From assembly GCA_021234155.1 (NCBI GenBank), contig JAJEKV010000002.1:16405428-16469427 (forward strand): DNA of 64,000 bases, read 5' to 3'. Each line of letters starts with the position of its first letter. The stretch's first letter is position 1. The translations under genes were made by a program, and so were the position numbers. Below, one piece after another: positions 23,655 through 34,941 of this stretch. Source of the stretch: Isoetes taiwanensis. Taxonomy: Eukaryota; Streptophyta; Lycopodiopsida; Isoetales; Isoetaceae. The notes beneath the pieces are model-generated. The model saw only the letters and a program-made list of their open reading frames with translations, was not told the origin of the DNA and searched no databases.

Positions 23655-24470
23655 GATAAAAGTGATGTGATGTGATGTGTGGTGTCGTGATGGTGTGGTG
23701 TGGTGTGGTGTGGTGTGGGTTGCGTTATGTCCATGGTGTCATGTGGGTGTGTGCATGTTAATGTATGATATGTGTGGATTCAATTTTATTTATTCTCCCC
23801 CTCACCCCACCACACCCCATCTATCCCACCACCATAGACTATCACCACATCTCTGCGACCACCACATTACCACGACATGCACACACATCCCACCACATCC
23901 CACGCCACACCCCTCCACCACCACCACCACACTCCACCACCACCACATCACACCACAATCCACAACACCACACCACACCACCACCACAACACCCCCCACC
24001 ACACTCCACCACCACCACACTCCACCACACACCACCACGACCACCACACCCCACCACCACACTCCACCACACCACATCATAGCACCATACACCACCACAC
24101 ACCACCACCACCACCCCCCCACCACCACGCCCCACCACCATGCCACACACCACCTCCACCACCACCACGCCCCACCACCACACCACACACCACTCCACCA
24201 CCACCCCCCACCACCCACCCCCCCACCACCACCACACACCACTCCACCACCCCCACCACCACAATCCACCACCACCCCCCTCCCCCCCCTCCACCACCAC
24301 TCCACACTCCACCATTTGGTGTATGGTGTGTGGTGAATGGTGTGGTGTGTGGTGGGGTGTGGTGAATGGTGTGTGGTAATGTACACAGCACTAAGGTGCT
24401 CGTTCTGGTGAATATGATGAGTGTGGGGCATGGTATGGTGCATGGTTTGGTGTGGTATACACATCCTAAC
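23655..24470. repeat. CACC-rich microsatellite flanked by TGGTG-rich arms
   Basis: The core (about 23805-24315) is built almost only of CACCAC, CCACCA and CACACC on the plus strand. On each side (about 23655-23760 and 24315-24465) the composition flips to TGGTG/GTGTGG on the same strand. The flanks can pair with the core, and the core has strong strand asymmetry. Long open frames here on both strands (His/Thr/Pro or Val/Trp/Gly only) are by-products of the repeat. Confidence 0.9.
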
Positions 24471-26789
24471 AGTTTAGTGTTCATTTCATGCAGATTCTAT
24501 TGTTCAAGAGGTTTCTGGACCAACATCCAGAAATTAAGATTCGTCTTCGAGCTTTTGAGAAGCTAAAACCCTGGTTGTTGTGAAATTGAAGGACTTCAAT
24601 AGTTGCTGTTGCATTCAGCACGTGAGGATGCAAATGCTAATGGATGGACTCAATGGGATGAGAACCAAACATCCGAAGAATTGCACTTGCACCTGCGATG
24701 TTTGTAGATCACATGAACTTGGTCAATGCAGGGCACACAAGCATAAAATTGCAAGTACAGGAAGCTTGTGAAGATCTATATTGTGTCCAAAGAGTGAATT
24801 AGATGAGTTTCACAAGAAGGCGTGCATCCTCGGAAATTGCGAGCTGTGTGGAATCAAGAAGTTTCAGACCTGTCCCATGGAAGGAAGTGGCAGTAGGAAA
24901 GTGAAATGGGAGTACATTGACTATGAAAAAGACAACGTCTCGAGTTCTGGTAGGAGACCGACTCATCAAGACAATGAGACAGTAACCCAAGGAGCTTCGG
25001 ATAAACCGAAAGAGCTGCGTCTAAAAATCTTGCCACCAGCATAATTTCGTGTACTAATGGCGGGCAAAGCAGGTTTAAGGAGCTACGGAGAATCTCCCGG
25101 CAGATGCATGTCTCTCGGTAGTGGATTTTGTAGAGAACTATACATTCAAGGAACAAGAGGAGGGCGGCAAATGATGTTTGGGTCAATAACCAGATTACCA
25201 TTTTGGTTCAAATAACATATCAAGATGACTCGATGGCGGATGAGATTATCAAGGAAACACATTACTATATGTATCAGATGATAGGGAACACGACACTTTG
25301 TTCGTGCAACACTGCTTCATGAAGCACCACAAATATTTGGAGCAGAAAGGAAGGGTTCCAAAGAGACATTATGTGTTTTCGGATGGAAAAGATCTCAATT
25401 CAAGGCTTCTAGACCATTTTACTTTGTGGCTAGGTACACAAACGACATCGATGTCTATATGATGTGGAATTTTTTGGTTCTAACCACGGGGAAAGGTGAA
25501 CACGATGGCAAAGTCTGCTGAGTTGAAGAGATGGTTAAGACAACCGCAATTAAAAAATACAGAAAGCATAAAATTGGGTAATGCTCATGAAGTGGTAGAA
25601 GTTGCGTCAAGAGATGTTTACTTGTGGAACATCCGAGTGGATGAACACATCTGAAACCAGTAAGAGGAAGAATATAAAAAGGTTCTTTTGGGAAGTCAAG
25701 GTGGAGGATATAGATAGAAAGAAAGCATGGGGTGCAGAAAGGATTTTGGACACTAGGCAGATCCATTGTGTACATGCATTCAATCTTGAATCTCCATTGC
25801 AGTTGCACACGAGGGAACTTTCATGCTTCTGCAGCTACTGCTTGGATGGCATGTGGGACAGTTGTGTGAACAAGCACTACGTTGATGATTGGAAACTTCA
25901 AGTTATTGTACCATCCTCCAATGTGCATGCTGACATTGAGGACCGTAAATCCAGCAGGTCCTTGTTCTCCTCCAATCCCACGATGTTAGCAGAGGCACTT
26001 AGAGTTGGTGATAATTTTGCTGTCGTTGCTCCGAAAGGGAATGATGAGGGTTCTGAATTTTGGATTCTGATGTGCACAAAACTAAAATGGATAGTGGAGA
26101 AAGACTTCCAACTCAATGGAACATGGTACCTCGCCGGTGATAGTGTCATAGAAGGTATGTATTACAAGAAGGGCGCAAGATCAACCGTCAGCTATGATCT
26201 TTGCAGTAAAGACGCCTTAGGCATAGTATTCACAACACAGATCTGTGCAATCAGACTTCACATGCCACCAACTAAACGTCAAAACAGGACTGTATATAGG
26301 CTGGATCCTTTAGATGAGGAGAAAATTTTACATAATTTACCCCCAAGTTTTTTTTCGATGATGATGAAATGTAAAACCATTCTCAGTAGTTTTCTAACTC
26401 ATGTGAAGTTTTGTGCTTCAGCTGTGAAAATGAGTTTGTCTTGATTTCTTTTGAAGATTTGAATTCTTCTAAAACACTTGATTCCTTTGTTTGTGAGATG
26501 AATTGAATATGAATTTTCATTGAAATGAATCGAGATTACAATAACAATTATGTACATAAGAAAGATATACAAATGATTTAAGTAACGAGGTGACTCATGC
26601 ACCTACATACTTCCCAATACATATGTTCCTCTCGGTTCAAGCTTTTGTTGCTTCTAATCTTAAAACTTCAAGCATGAACACTCTAACATCAACTAGATCC
26701 TGGTCTGAAATGTCCACAACCTGCAGTTAACCACACTTTGTCAATAACAGAGTTTGGTTTGTCTGCTGCATTTAAGTTGACTTACTAGA

Positions 26790-26885
26790 TCAGGCAACAA
26801 TATATTCACTCCTTTTAAGTACCCCCTCACAAATTTGTGCATAAACGAACATACGGCAGGGAATACATGAATGACCATCGGTTTG
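26790..26885 (-). pseudogene. Possible Ulp1-like (C48) protease remnant
   Basis: The minus strand reads LQTDGHSCIPCRMFVYAQIC before a stop at 26790. This resembles the QxDGxSCGxxxxxYA motif around the catalytic cysteine of Ulp1-like proteases carried by many plant transposons. The Gly after Cys is Ile here, and the His and Asp motifs were not found. On the same strand at 27184-27100, CRYMFCPACDGHHFGLFYDC is a possible zinc-binding exon. Weak call. Confidence 0.3.
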
Positions 26886-27800
26886 AAGAGGCGTTCTGGA
26901 AATTTTCACAACATCTGAGGTTGTAAAGCTGAAATTATTGTGTCCAAGCAATTCCAGGAACCTGCACTCAAAGTTTGTTGTCATTGTGCCACAACAGCAA
27001 AATGCAATGAGCAAGCACTAACCTCTCAATATGTCTGCTTCTGCCATGCAAGCCCGAGCTATCAAAGTGATATATCCCTGGTTTATATCTCATGCGAGAC
27101 ACGTGCGGGCTTACAATCGTAAAACAGTCCAAAGTGATGTCCATCACAAGCGGGGCAAAACATGTAACGGCACTTATCCGCATTCACATGTTTCCTTATT
27201 GTTTTGTAACTATTTGTGTCCTTGGACAATGTCGAAAGTGAAAAAGAGGGTCAAAGAAATGAAAGGGATGGCTCATTCCTTGGAGAATCAAGTAGTATTC
27301 CATGTATCTCGCAAACATATGCATATCATCGGCACAATCGATGATCACAAATCAGATGAAAGTATCACCTTGAGAAGAGGAGGATCAATTGATCATTGAA
27401 CCACCGCAGATCGCTTCCAAAATTTTGATGTCGGTGGAGCTAATCCGGCGGTTTCAGTTCCACTCAAAGACCACTTCCGGATGTGTATTTGGCTTTAGAT
27501 AGTCGGGGATGCGCCAAGCTCTATCATCTCTAGTTCTAAACACACACGAGAACATTTGCTCACAATCCATTCAAATATTTTATATTGAAAAAGTACAACA
27601 CATATCATAGAATTTTTTTACTTATATTGACTTTCAAAGAGTTTTAAAAGATTCATTTATGAAAATACTTGTCGAGCATTTTCATGCAGTTGCGCGACTC
27701 TTCAGATAAGTCTGCTAATACTACAAGCTGTGTGAGACATTTTGCAAGCAATTCTGAGGGAAACTCGTGAGCAATTACGAAAAGACAAGGCCTGTTTTCG

Positions 27801-28046
27801 ATGTTTTTGACCAGGACACCGTATGCAGGATTGCCCCTATATTACTCAGGCGCACATAATAAGAATCGGTATGCTCTACCCCATGCCGATGACATGATGG
27901 ATCAATTGCAAGGGGCCAAGTATTTCACAAAGATTGATCTTCGCTCAGGATATCATCAGATAAGAATTAAAGAGGATGGCATCCATAAGTCTGCCTTTCG
28001 GACATGTTATGGCACTACAAGTTTACTGTTATGCCATTTGAGCTAA
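27801..28046 (+). pseudogene. Chromovirus reverse transcriptase, N-terminal fragment
   Basis: The frame reads RYALPHADDMMDQLQGAKYF then KIDLRSGYHQIRIKEDGIHK, the typical fingers region of Ty3 polymerases. Near 28010 one base is missing in the YGHYKFTVMPF motif and the frame shifts. Soon after, at about 28060, the sequence jumps to the end of RNase H. The palm with YxDD and most of RNase H are deleted, roughly 0.9 kb by the usual length. Confidence 0.8.
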
Positions 28047-28075
28047 CTAATGCCTTGCGTATATGAAGACATCAC

Positions 28076-28240
28076 TTGCTTGGCAGACGATTCCAGTTGG
28101 ATATGGATCACCAAAGTCTCCAATATATTTTCACGCAACCCCACCTCAATCTTAGAGAGCGACGATGGATGCAATTTCTGGAGGAGTGTGACTTTGAGGT
28201 AGTCTACCAGGCAAGCATAATGTTGTTGCCGACGCACTGT
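28076..28240 (+). pseudogene. Chromovirus RNase H, C-terminal fragment
   Basis: The frame reads MDHQSLQYIFTQPHLNLRER then RWMQFLEECDFEVVY, the last part of the Ty3 RNase H domain (usually TDHxSLxYLxxQxxLxxRQxRW). The catalytic acidic residues upstream are lost with the deletion. Confidence 0.8.
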
Positions 28241-28429
28241 CTAGACATTCATTGGTAATCCGAATGCATTGTAATGCAATCTCTACTCTCACCAGTGAGT
28301 TTGGTAAGCAGATAGAGCAGACTCTTCCTACGGACCCTGAATTTTAGGAAATATGGCAAAGTCTATCCAAGAAAGCCAGAACGGATAAGGAGAGGGAAGC
28401 TTTCCGCCATTATACGAAGGAAGGTAATC

Positions 28430-29310
28430 TTCTTTATTACAAGAATAAGTTATGTGTTCCCGAGACATCAGGAGGTCACAAGCTCATTCTCCACGACACA
28501 CATAACAATCCTATAGTGGGATATGGGGGATTTATGAAGACATATTTTAAGATCCGCTCCAGCTATTTTTGGCCAGGGATGAAGAAGCACATTGTCTGAT
28601 ACATTAAGCAATGTCAGATATGTCAACAAATAAAGGCGGAACAGTTGCGCATTCCAGGGGAATTGTGACATTCAGATGTTCCTAATGTAAAGTGGGAAGT
28701 TATTACCATGGATTTTATCGTGGGGCTTCCGCACACTTTAAGAGGCTTTGATGCATTGATGCTTGTGGTCGACAAGCTTTCCAAAATAGTGCACGTTTTG
28801 CCATGTCGAACCACGGATATTGCATTAGACACCGCCTCGTTATTCAAGAAATAGGTATTCCGTCTCCATGTGATGCCCCATACCATCATATCAGGCGGGG
28901 ATCCTAAGTTTGTTAGTGCATTTTGGAAGGATTTCTTTAGCACTATTCAAATTAAGCTGGCCATGAGCACAGCTTACCACTCGCAAACAGATGGCCAAAC
29001 TGAGCATACCAATCACATAATAGAAGATATGCTACGTGATTATGTCTGGAACAAGCAATCCCAATGGGCAGATTATATCCATTCGGTGGAGTTTGCGTAT
29101 AACAGTACTAAACATGAGTCTTCAAGGATGTCTCCTTTTATGATCAACTATGGCTACCAATGCTTCACTCCAAACACGTGGCATAATCCAGTTTCCAAGG
29201 TGCAAGTTTCTCAACAGATGCTTACAGATATGCAGGGCCTAGTCGAAGAAGTTCGAGGGTATTTGTTAGCTGCCAGAACTCGGCAAAAGAGCCTTGCCGA
29301 TAAGCATTAG
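28430..29310 (+). pseudogene. Chromovirus integrase
   Basis: The zinc-binding part reads LHDTHNNPIVGYGGF then YIKQCQICQQ; the second His of HHCC is Tyr (GYGG for GHxG). The catalytic core keeps Asp in MDFIVGLP (about 28710), Asp in SGGDPKF (about 28900) and Glu in QTDGQTEH (about 29000). Stops occur after MKKHIV, after PGEL, and in the LFKK-VFRL segment, so the protein is broken. The frame 28870-29310 is clean to a stop at 29308. Confidence 0.85.
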
Positions 29311-29358
29311 ACACCATGAGAATTTCAAGTTGGTGAGTCCGTATGGCTGAAGATTAAG

Positions 29359-29721
29359 ATGAAGCAGACCAAATTCAAAATTGGCAATTGCAAGAAGTTG
29401 GCATCTAGATGGGCGAGACCCTTTGAGATAACCGAGAGGATAGATTCTCAGGCCTACCGGTTGAATCTACCCCCACATTTGAAGGTCCATAAAGTCTTTC
29501 ATGTGAGCCTTCTAAAGAAGCATACGCTCGATCCGGAAGAGATCCTTGATACGCCCACACTTCTGGAGATGACGGAAGATCAGTTGGAGATTGTATATGA
29601 GGCTCTCCTTGATCGTGCATATAAGCAAACCCGCATGACTCAAATATTGCAGTATTTGGTTAAGTGGAAACATTTACCAACAGAGGATGCAACCTGGGTT
29701 CTGAAAGCGGATTTTGGATAA
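29359..29721 (+). pseudogene. Chromovirus integrase C-terminus and chromodomain
   Basis: A GPY/F-type module (RWARPFEITERIDSQAYRL, then HVSLLKKH) is followed by a chromodomain (QILQYLVKWKHLPTEDATWV). The frame ends in a stop at 29719-29721. The stop at 29308 separates it from the catalytic core. Confidence 0.85.
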
Positions 29722-30275
29722 GGCTTATCCAGACTTTGTGCAACAATGCCAGGGTCGAACCATTCATGATACGATCGACTCCAACTCTAATGGTAAGCAC
29801 TGCATTATGGATCCGATAGGGATCATGTGAGTGTTCAACCCGACAAGGATCATATAAGGGGTTGGGTTAGATGCATCTTAGATGGGGAAATGGGCATATA
29901 GGCATTCATGATAAGACGCATTCATCTACTGCTATAATGGGGACATTGCCAATTCCTTACGCCGAGACGAAATGCAAGCCATAGGCATGATAGGATTTCC
30001 TTCATTATTATTTATTCTATTCTATTCTATTTCTTTTTCTTTAAGGAGATGGTCCCTTCAACCACACTATTTTAATTATTTATTAGTACTGATGTACTAT
30101 AATTTGGTAGGCCAGTAGCGCGTATTGTGATAGCTGCAGAAGAATTCCGGCCTTGTCTGGGGCCGCCTCTTGTTGTTCAATGTGTTTACATGTGTGGTTT
30201 CCCTATAATTTTGTGTTGATAATTTGTATTGTCTAATGTTAATAGACTCTGGTCCTAAAAGAACTCTAATCACTG

Positions 30276-30841
30276 ATATTACATCATGAAGTAACTTTAT
30301 TTTCTCTAACTTTATTGTTTTCTTATTAAACTAACCCAAATGCTGAGGACATCATTCCAAGGGGGGGAGAATGTGACGTTCCATGTACTTATATGGTATA
30401 CATATACATACTATGACACGTCACTAGGGTATAAGTAGACTCTTATGGATCATTAGGGGATAACTTGGGTTAACCTAAAAGGGCTTTTATTAGCTATGTT
30501 AAATTGTTAGCAAGTTAAATAACCTAATTAGGCTAATTAATGTATTAATTAGTAAATTCTATATTACATCATGAAGTAACTTTATTTTCTTTAACTTTAT
30601 TGTTTTCTTATTAAACTAACCCAAATGCTGAGGACATCATTCCAAGGGGGGGAGAATGTGACGTTCCATGTACTTATATGGTATACATATACATACTATG
30701 ACACGTCACCAGGGTATAAGTAGACCCTTATGGGTCATTAGGGGATAACTTGGGTTAACCTAAAAGGGCTTGTATTAGCTATGTTAAATTGTTAGCAAGT
30801 TAAATAACCTAATTAGGCTAATTAATGTATTAATTAGTAAA
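30276..30841 (+). repeat. 285-bp tandem duplication across polypurine tract and LTR start
   Basis: Units 30276-30560 and 30561-30841 both begin ATATTACATCATGAAGTAAC and differ at only a handful of sites (for example ACTAGGG against ACCAGGG). Each unit contains AATGCTGAGGACATCATT, a G7 polypurine tract and the LTR start TGTGACGTTCC (30372 and 30657). Confidence 0.95.
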
Positions 30842-31450
30842 AGTCAGCTAATTAGGAAGTGCCATCTGGCCCAAATCGATTGGCCAGAGGAAGCTTGCTA
30901 AGAATAGGGTCCAAATTGGGACCCTAGCCACAATTCTGCCCCAAATCGATTTGGGAAGAGTTGGAGGAAGGAGGAGCCACCAGCTAGTGCAACCAGACCA
31001 GAAGAATGGATGCCCTTCGTGACAATGGTTCTAGCCAAGAGACCGGTTAGTCTCTAGATAGTTTGTATGATTAGATGGATGGTTAACTTCTCTATTATGT
31101 ACTGTTAAGATGAGGATGGATACTTTGCTTATGTTTATGTTCTCTCTTTCTGTTCCTCCTGTGTGTCTGGGGGTTAAGGGTGGGTAGAGACCTGAAAGCT
31201 TCCTAGTAGTAGACATGTCTCTAGCTAGAACCCTTAAGACCCAGTAATTGCGGCATGTGCACAAGAGCCCACCTGGCTCTGGATGCTATGTTGTGATTCA
31301 GCACCAGATAATGGGTATGATGGTGAAACGGAGGTGGGATCTTGCTAGCTTGGCTACATGATTCCTATAGTGTGTTAGGCTTATAGTCAATCACTGAAGA
31401 GGGCCGGCTATGGGTATGACACTCCCTGGTTCGCAGGATGAGTGCCTATA
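30372..31450 (+). repeat. LTR of the plus-strand chromovirus
   Basis: It starts TGTGACGTTCCATGTAC, includes the duplicated 285 bp, and shares long stretches (for example CCCACCTGGCTCTG and GACACTCCCTGG) with the minus-oriented LTR at 58.8-59.6 kb. Its exact 3' end is unclear: similarity between the two fades after GGATGAGTGCCTA..GATGTC at about 31460. Confidence 0.75.
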
Positions 31451-31469
31451 TGGATGTCTGGTGGCTCAG

Positions 31470-33420
31470 CCACATCATAAAGCTACATAAGCAATGGATT
31501 TTGTTTCAATGAACTACCAAGGTTACACTTTAGCTAAGTTAGAGCAGAGCTCTAATATTGTGGGATGATATACCATGTACACATTCGATAAACATCTTGG
31601 AGAGGTAATCTATGCAGTAACACGGGGAGAGAAAGACGAGTGTACCCCAAACTTACCAATGAACGGTCTGAAGTGTGACTGGAATATGCAAACAACAGTC
31701 AATCTGTCGCATGCTAAGGTAGGATGGCACTTTGAAATAAATGTCAACGGATAATAGAATAAAGCTCAAGATAATGGGGTTGAATAGTACAATAGTACAA
31801 TTCCAGGATGGGTAGCACATATCAGTTACCTGCTAGAAGCTCGAATGTGTCTTGCATAAACATCAAAGACTAGATCTTCCACACGATCCAAACCCCGATC
31901 AGGAAGCGGTAAACCCCATGGGTTGGATGGAGGTGTAAGTTAGAACATATAGGGCTCGAACATCGATACAAGCTGGGGTAGCAGGAAAATAATAGCCCGA
32001 ATTATATCAGACATAGGTATTTTAGGAAGGTTTAGGAAATGCAAGGCAGACGCCCTGATGACTCTAGGTAACTTACGATTCTTACAAAGACTCACTTGCT
32101 AATTTAGGTCATGACTATGGCTTGGATGAGGATGCCAAGGCATTTTAAATGCCACAACAACAGCGCATAACGTCATGACAGAGAAACGCAATGACTAACA
32201 TTTCTAGGGTGGACGACAACGTTGAATCAGAACCCCCAATGATATGTAGGTTAACAACATGGGGGGTGTGTGGAAGCAACCTTGAACATAAACTGTTATA
32301 TCATATGGCATATAATAGCGGCTTAGAAGTCACAAGACGGTTAAAGAATACCTAAAGGAGTAAATGGATTGGTGACCCTACGGAATAAAGGTCACAACCA
32401 AAGGGTGAATTGTATACGTTGTATCACGTGTAAGGGCCATGATAACGAAAATCAGCCATGGACGTGGAAACTTATTAAAGAAAAAAATAATGAAGGACTC
32501 TTGTTCATGATATTTAGCGACCTGGATGGGAAGGTTATTATCTTCATAACTTTTAGATGAGTGGCATTACTTGGGGGATGGCCGTTCCTAGTAGACAAGG
32601 ATAGATTTCTGGCTTGAAGTCAGAAAGAGCTGGAAAGCTCTTTAAAGGTTTGGTGCGTGGCTTAGGGAAGAAGACTTTCAATTCCTAGGACATCATGGTG
32701 GATTGAATTCACCAAGAACCTTTTTAATGGAGAGACCCCTCGTGAGAGGTCCTTAAGTGATACTATCTTTGGGATATTCACATAAACCCTTGGAATATGT
32801 AAGTTCATTTATGGAACTTACTGATGCTTAGGCACTAAAACAATGGTTCGAAACACTTTGCCCCAACCATATCTAGATACCCTAGCGAAGGAGATGACTA
32901 GTCAACAATGGTTGGATGTCATTGGACCTTGATGGTAGAACAACTCCAAAAGAGGGTAGGCTGCTGTCAATTTGACAGGTGTGTGGTGCGGACAAATAAT
33001 CATTGCCATATAAGTGGTGAAGTTTGGCACAAAATAATACTAAAGTTTGTACTCTAAATAAGTGAGAGTAAAGTGGTGACAATTTTTTTTTTGTGTGGGA
33101 GTTTTAACACAAGCACTCACTATGTATTACCGAGTATGTATTGTGATCTGGGGAAGTGATCCATAAAAGGAACACGACCATTGAGAAGAAGTATTGAAGG
33201 GTGCTAGGATTAAAGAAATCCAAACCCATGGCCTAGAGGGATGCTGCATGGCAGTCCCTAGCCAGTTGGGCCAAGAGAGATCCGTTCTCTGAGAAGTGAG
33301 ACGAGTCAAGGCTTAGACACTAAAGATAAACAATGTTAACTATAGTTGCGCCTATGAAATTTTACGTAACGCCTAATATATAACGCCGAATAAGGTCTAA
33401 TATAAAGCATATATGAATGT
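31470..33420. other. No gene recognised
   Basis: About 2 kb of AT-rich sequence with a slight excess of A and G on the plus strand. There is no long open frame, repeat or motif that I can assign. Confidence 0.4.
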
Positions 33421-33427
33421 AGTATAG

Positions 33428-33459
33428 ATTCTGGGAAGAGACTCGCAAGAGACACAAAA
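33428..33459 (-). repeat. Short sequence shared with 60071-60102
   Basis: ATTCTGGGAAGAGACTCGCA and the following AGAGACACAAAA recur at 60071 with one difference. Here it lies about 150 bp beyond the end of the L1-like ORF1, so in minus orientation it may mark that element's 3' end. Confidence 0.6.
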
Positions 33460-33607
33460 ATAGATAGATAGGCTTGTCATTCATCACAGCAGCAGTATAC
33501 AATGGTGGAATAATAGAGAGGGGTAGCCGACCATAGGAACAATATCAGGCTACCCCGTAAAAAAGAAATGTGCACAGGCAGTATAGAAGGGTAATGGCGA
33601 CAACTTC

Positions 33608-34608
33608 TCATCGGGATAAAAAAAAACCCCGCCGGGAAATGGGAGAATGGACTTCAACACCAGCAGTATGAGTGGCCTTAGCATGATGAAAGGCGTCAGC
33701 AAAGATTGCATGTGATGGTGTAAAAATACGTAGTTTTCCACGAATCAGTGCAGCCTTACCACCATTCTTTTGAATGTCCTGGACCTTTTGCAAATTCTGG
33801 CGTCTGGCTAACTGTTGGGACTTAGTAAGATCAAAATCCAGATAGAGAGATGTCCCTTTCAATTGCTTGGCCTGCTTGAGGATATCCATTTTAGTACTCA
33901 CATTTCGCACTGTAAATTTCACTATGCACGGGTGGTGGGGCTGCAATGCTCCAACCCTATGTGCAACAGTGACAACAACTGGTGTTGTGAAGTCTAATTT
34001 AGCTAACACCAAAGTCTGTACCTTCTGTTGCAAGTCCTCTGATGCTTCTTCTGGCATGCCACGAATTACCAGATTACACTGACGGTTGTGGCTATCAATG
34101 TATTCTCTACGTCTCTGAGCAGATGTAGATGCAGGTGTAGATGCAAAACCTGTTACATGAGAGTTTTGAAATTGGGGGGAGGATGAACTAGGCATGGATC
34201 TCACATTAGGATCATGATGCTTTGAAGAAGAAGTTGGAGGTGCCTTGGTTGCATGAGAATAGGAACGTTCCAAAGCAGCAACTCGACTAGATGTGTCCTT
34301 AGCAAGCTCAGTCACTTGGCAGGTCATGCTTTCTTCCAATGCTCGCATGCGAGTATTACAACTCGTAGACACCTCAGAGACATGGCGGAGTAAATCTTGT
34401 CTTTGCTTGCCAATATCAACCATTAGGTGCTCCACAGTCATATGACAAGCAGCAAACTCCAACTTTGCGCCCTCAATTGCTTCCCAAAGCTTTGCATATT
34501 CAGCATGAATTTTGCCAGTGAGCGTTGCAAGGTCGTTACGATACTTTGCCAATTCAGACCTCAATGCACATCGAAATTGTGTCATCTCTTGTTGCTGCAT
34601 GTGCAAAG
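33608..34608 (-). pseudogene. L1-like ORF1 protein, C-terminal two thirds
   Basis: The minus-strand frame (open 34654-33608) encodes a coiled coil (about 34590-34260), a Ser/Pro/Thr-rich linker, then an RRM-type domain (CNLVIRGMPEEASEDL at about 34080; VAHRVGA; CIVKFTVRN) and the C-terminal domain (LYLDFDLTKSQQLARRQ; GKLRIF). This is the layout of LINE-1 ORF1, an RNA-binding chaperone for the transposon RNA. The start Met at 34654 and the next 15 codons lie inside the neighbouring transposon's terminal repeat, so the true N-terminus is elsewhere: it continues at 42297-43020 on the other side of that insertion. No ORF2 endonuclease or reverse transcriptase follows downstream. The part shown has no internal stops. 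Confidence 0.75.
34605..34608. other. Target-site duplication AAAG, left
   Basis: AAAG directly precedes the left terminal inverted repeat and matches AAAG at 42293-42296 directly after the right one. Confidence 0.75.
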
Positions 34609-34637
34609 GGGTGAAAGTATGCTGGTGGGTAGCAAAA
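34609..34637 (+). repeat. Left terminal inverted repeat (29 bp)
   Basis: It starts GGGTGAAAGTATGCTGGTGG and ends TAGCAAAA. It is identical to the complement of 42264-42292. Just inside, at about 34647-34670, CAGCACC occurs three times in a row or nearly so, a likely subterminal protein-binding cluster. Confidence 0.9.
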
Positions 34638-34941
34638 AAACGCGACCCCAGCACCCAGCACCAGCACCCTTCATACTATTTTTTCCACCCTTCACCAATT
34701 GAAGTGTAACCTATGCTATGCCCGTCACTTCACATAGGGCGTACCCGTTTCAATCATAACCTTCTTACCGCCCACCGTAACTAATGACTGTGACCCGAAA
34801 GGGTAGCGAACTTTGAATTTGTAATTTCGAACCGTGCTCCCCACCTTTTGCTACTCCGGCCAAATAGCCCGCGGAGAAGAAGCTCTAGAATTTCCGGATT
34901 CACTCCAAGCTTAGTATTCCAAAACTCAAACGCCAAAAACT

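Larger units (their letters stand above)
22570..24493 (+). other. Probable 1.9-kb intron of the decayed DDE-like gene
   Basis: Coding similarity stops at GAATCACAA (22568), followed by GTTAGT, and resumes at 24494 with ILLFKRFLDQHPEIK after a TTTCATGCAG acceptor. In gene C of the transposon a 79-bp GT-AG intron (41054-40976) lies at the same protein position, between a block ending TQ and a block starting LFQQYKR. The frame across the relic intron is off by one base, consistent with decay. The intron contains an antisense open frame and a long microsatellite. Confidence 0.6.
21830..26440 (+). pseudogene. Decayed gene of the DDE-like family (relative of gene C)
   Basis: Pieces of one large protein follow each other on the plus strand. 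They include a Lys/Arg/Glu-rich N-terminal part (21830-22320), RVSPNTKDV (about 22475), FEKLKPW then CCCIQH (24560-24620), a cysteine cluster CPKSELDEFHKKAC..CELCG (24784-24860), ITILVQITYQ (about 25190), SDDREHDTLFVQHC (about 25276), FSDG (about 25378), GKGEHDG (about 25490) and CFCSYC..W..CVNKHYVDDW (25830-25893). A C-terminal region 25900-26440 has GDNFAVVAPKGN and YLAGDSVIEGMYY. The same blocks in the same order occur in gene C of the transposon at 34.6-42.3 kb. Several shifts and stops break it. No RING or FCP1-like partner gene was seen beside it. Confidence 0.75.
27783..31450 (+). mobile_element. Partly deleted Ty3 chromovirus with 3' LTR, plus strand
   Basis: Reverse transcriptase N-part, end of RNase H, integrase and chromodomain occur in order, followed by a polypurine tract and LTR. 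Gag, protease and the part of the polymerase with the YxDD motif are missing, so the element cannot be autonomous. Integrase and chromodomain are well kept with only a few stops, so this copy is younger than the minus-strand relic at 11-15 kb. Confidence 0.85.

Noticed and set aside
23677-24484. Several open frames of 100-220 codons on both strands over the CACC microsatellite
   Set aside because: They encode only His/Thr/Pro or Trp/Val/Gly runs that follow directly from the repeat and are not proteins.
33608-34654. The 348-codon frame as a complete stand-alone gene
   Set aside because: Its first 16 codons are transposon terminal repeat; the true N-terminus lies at 42297-43020.
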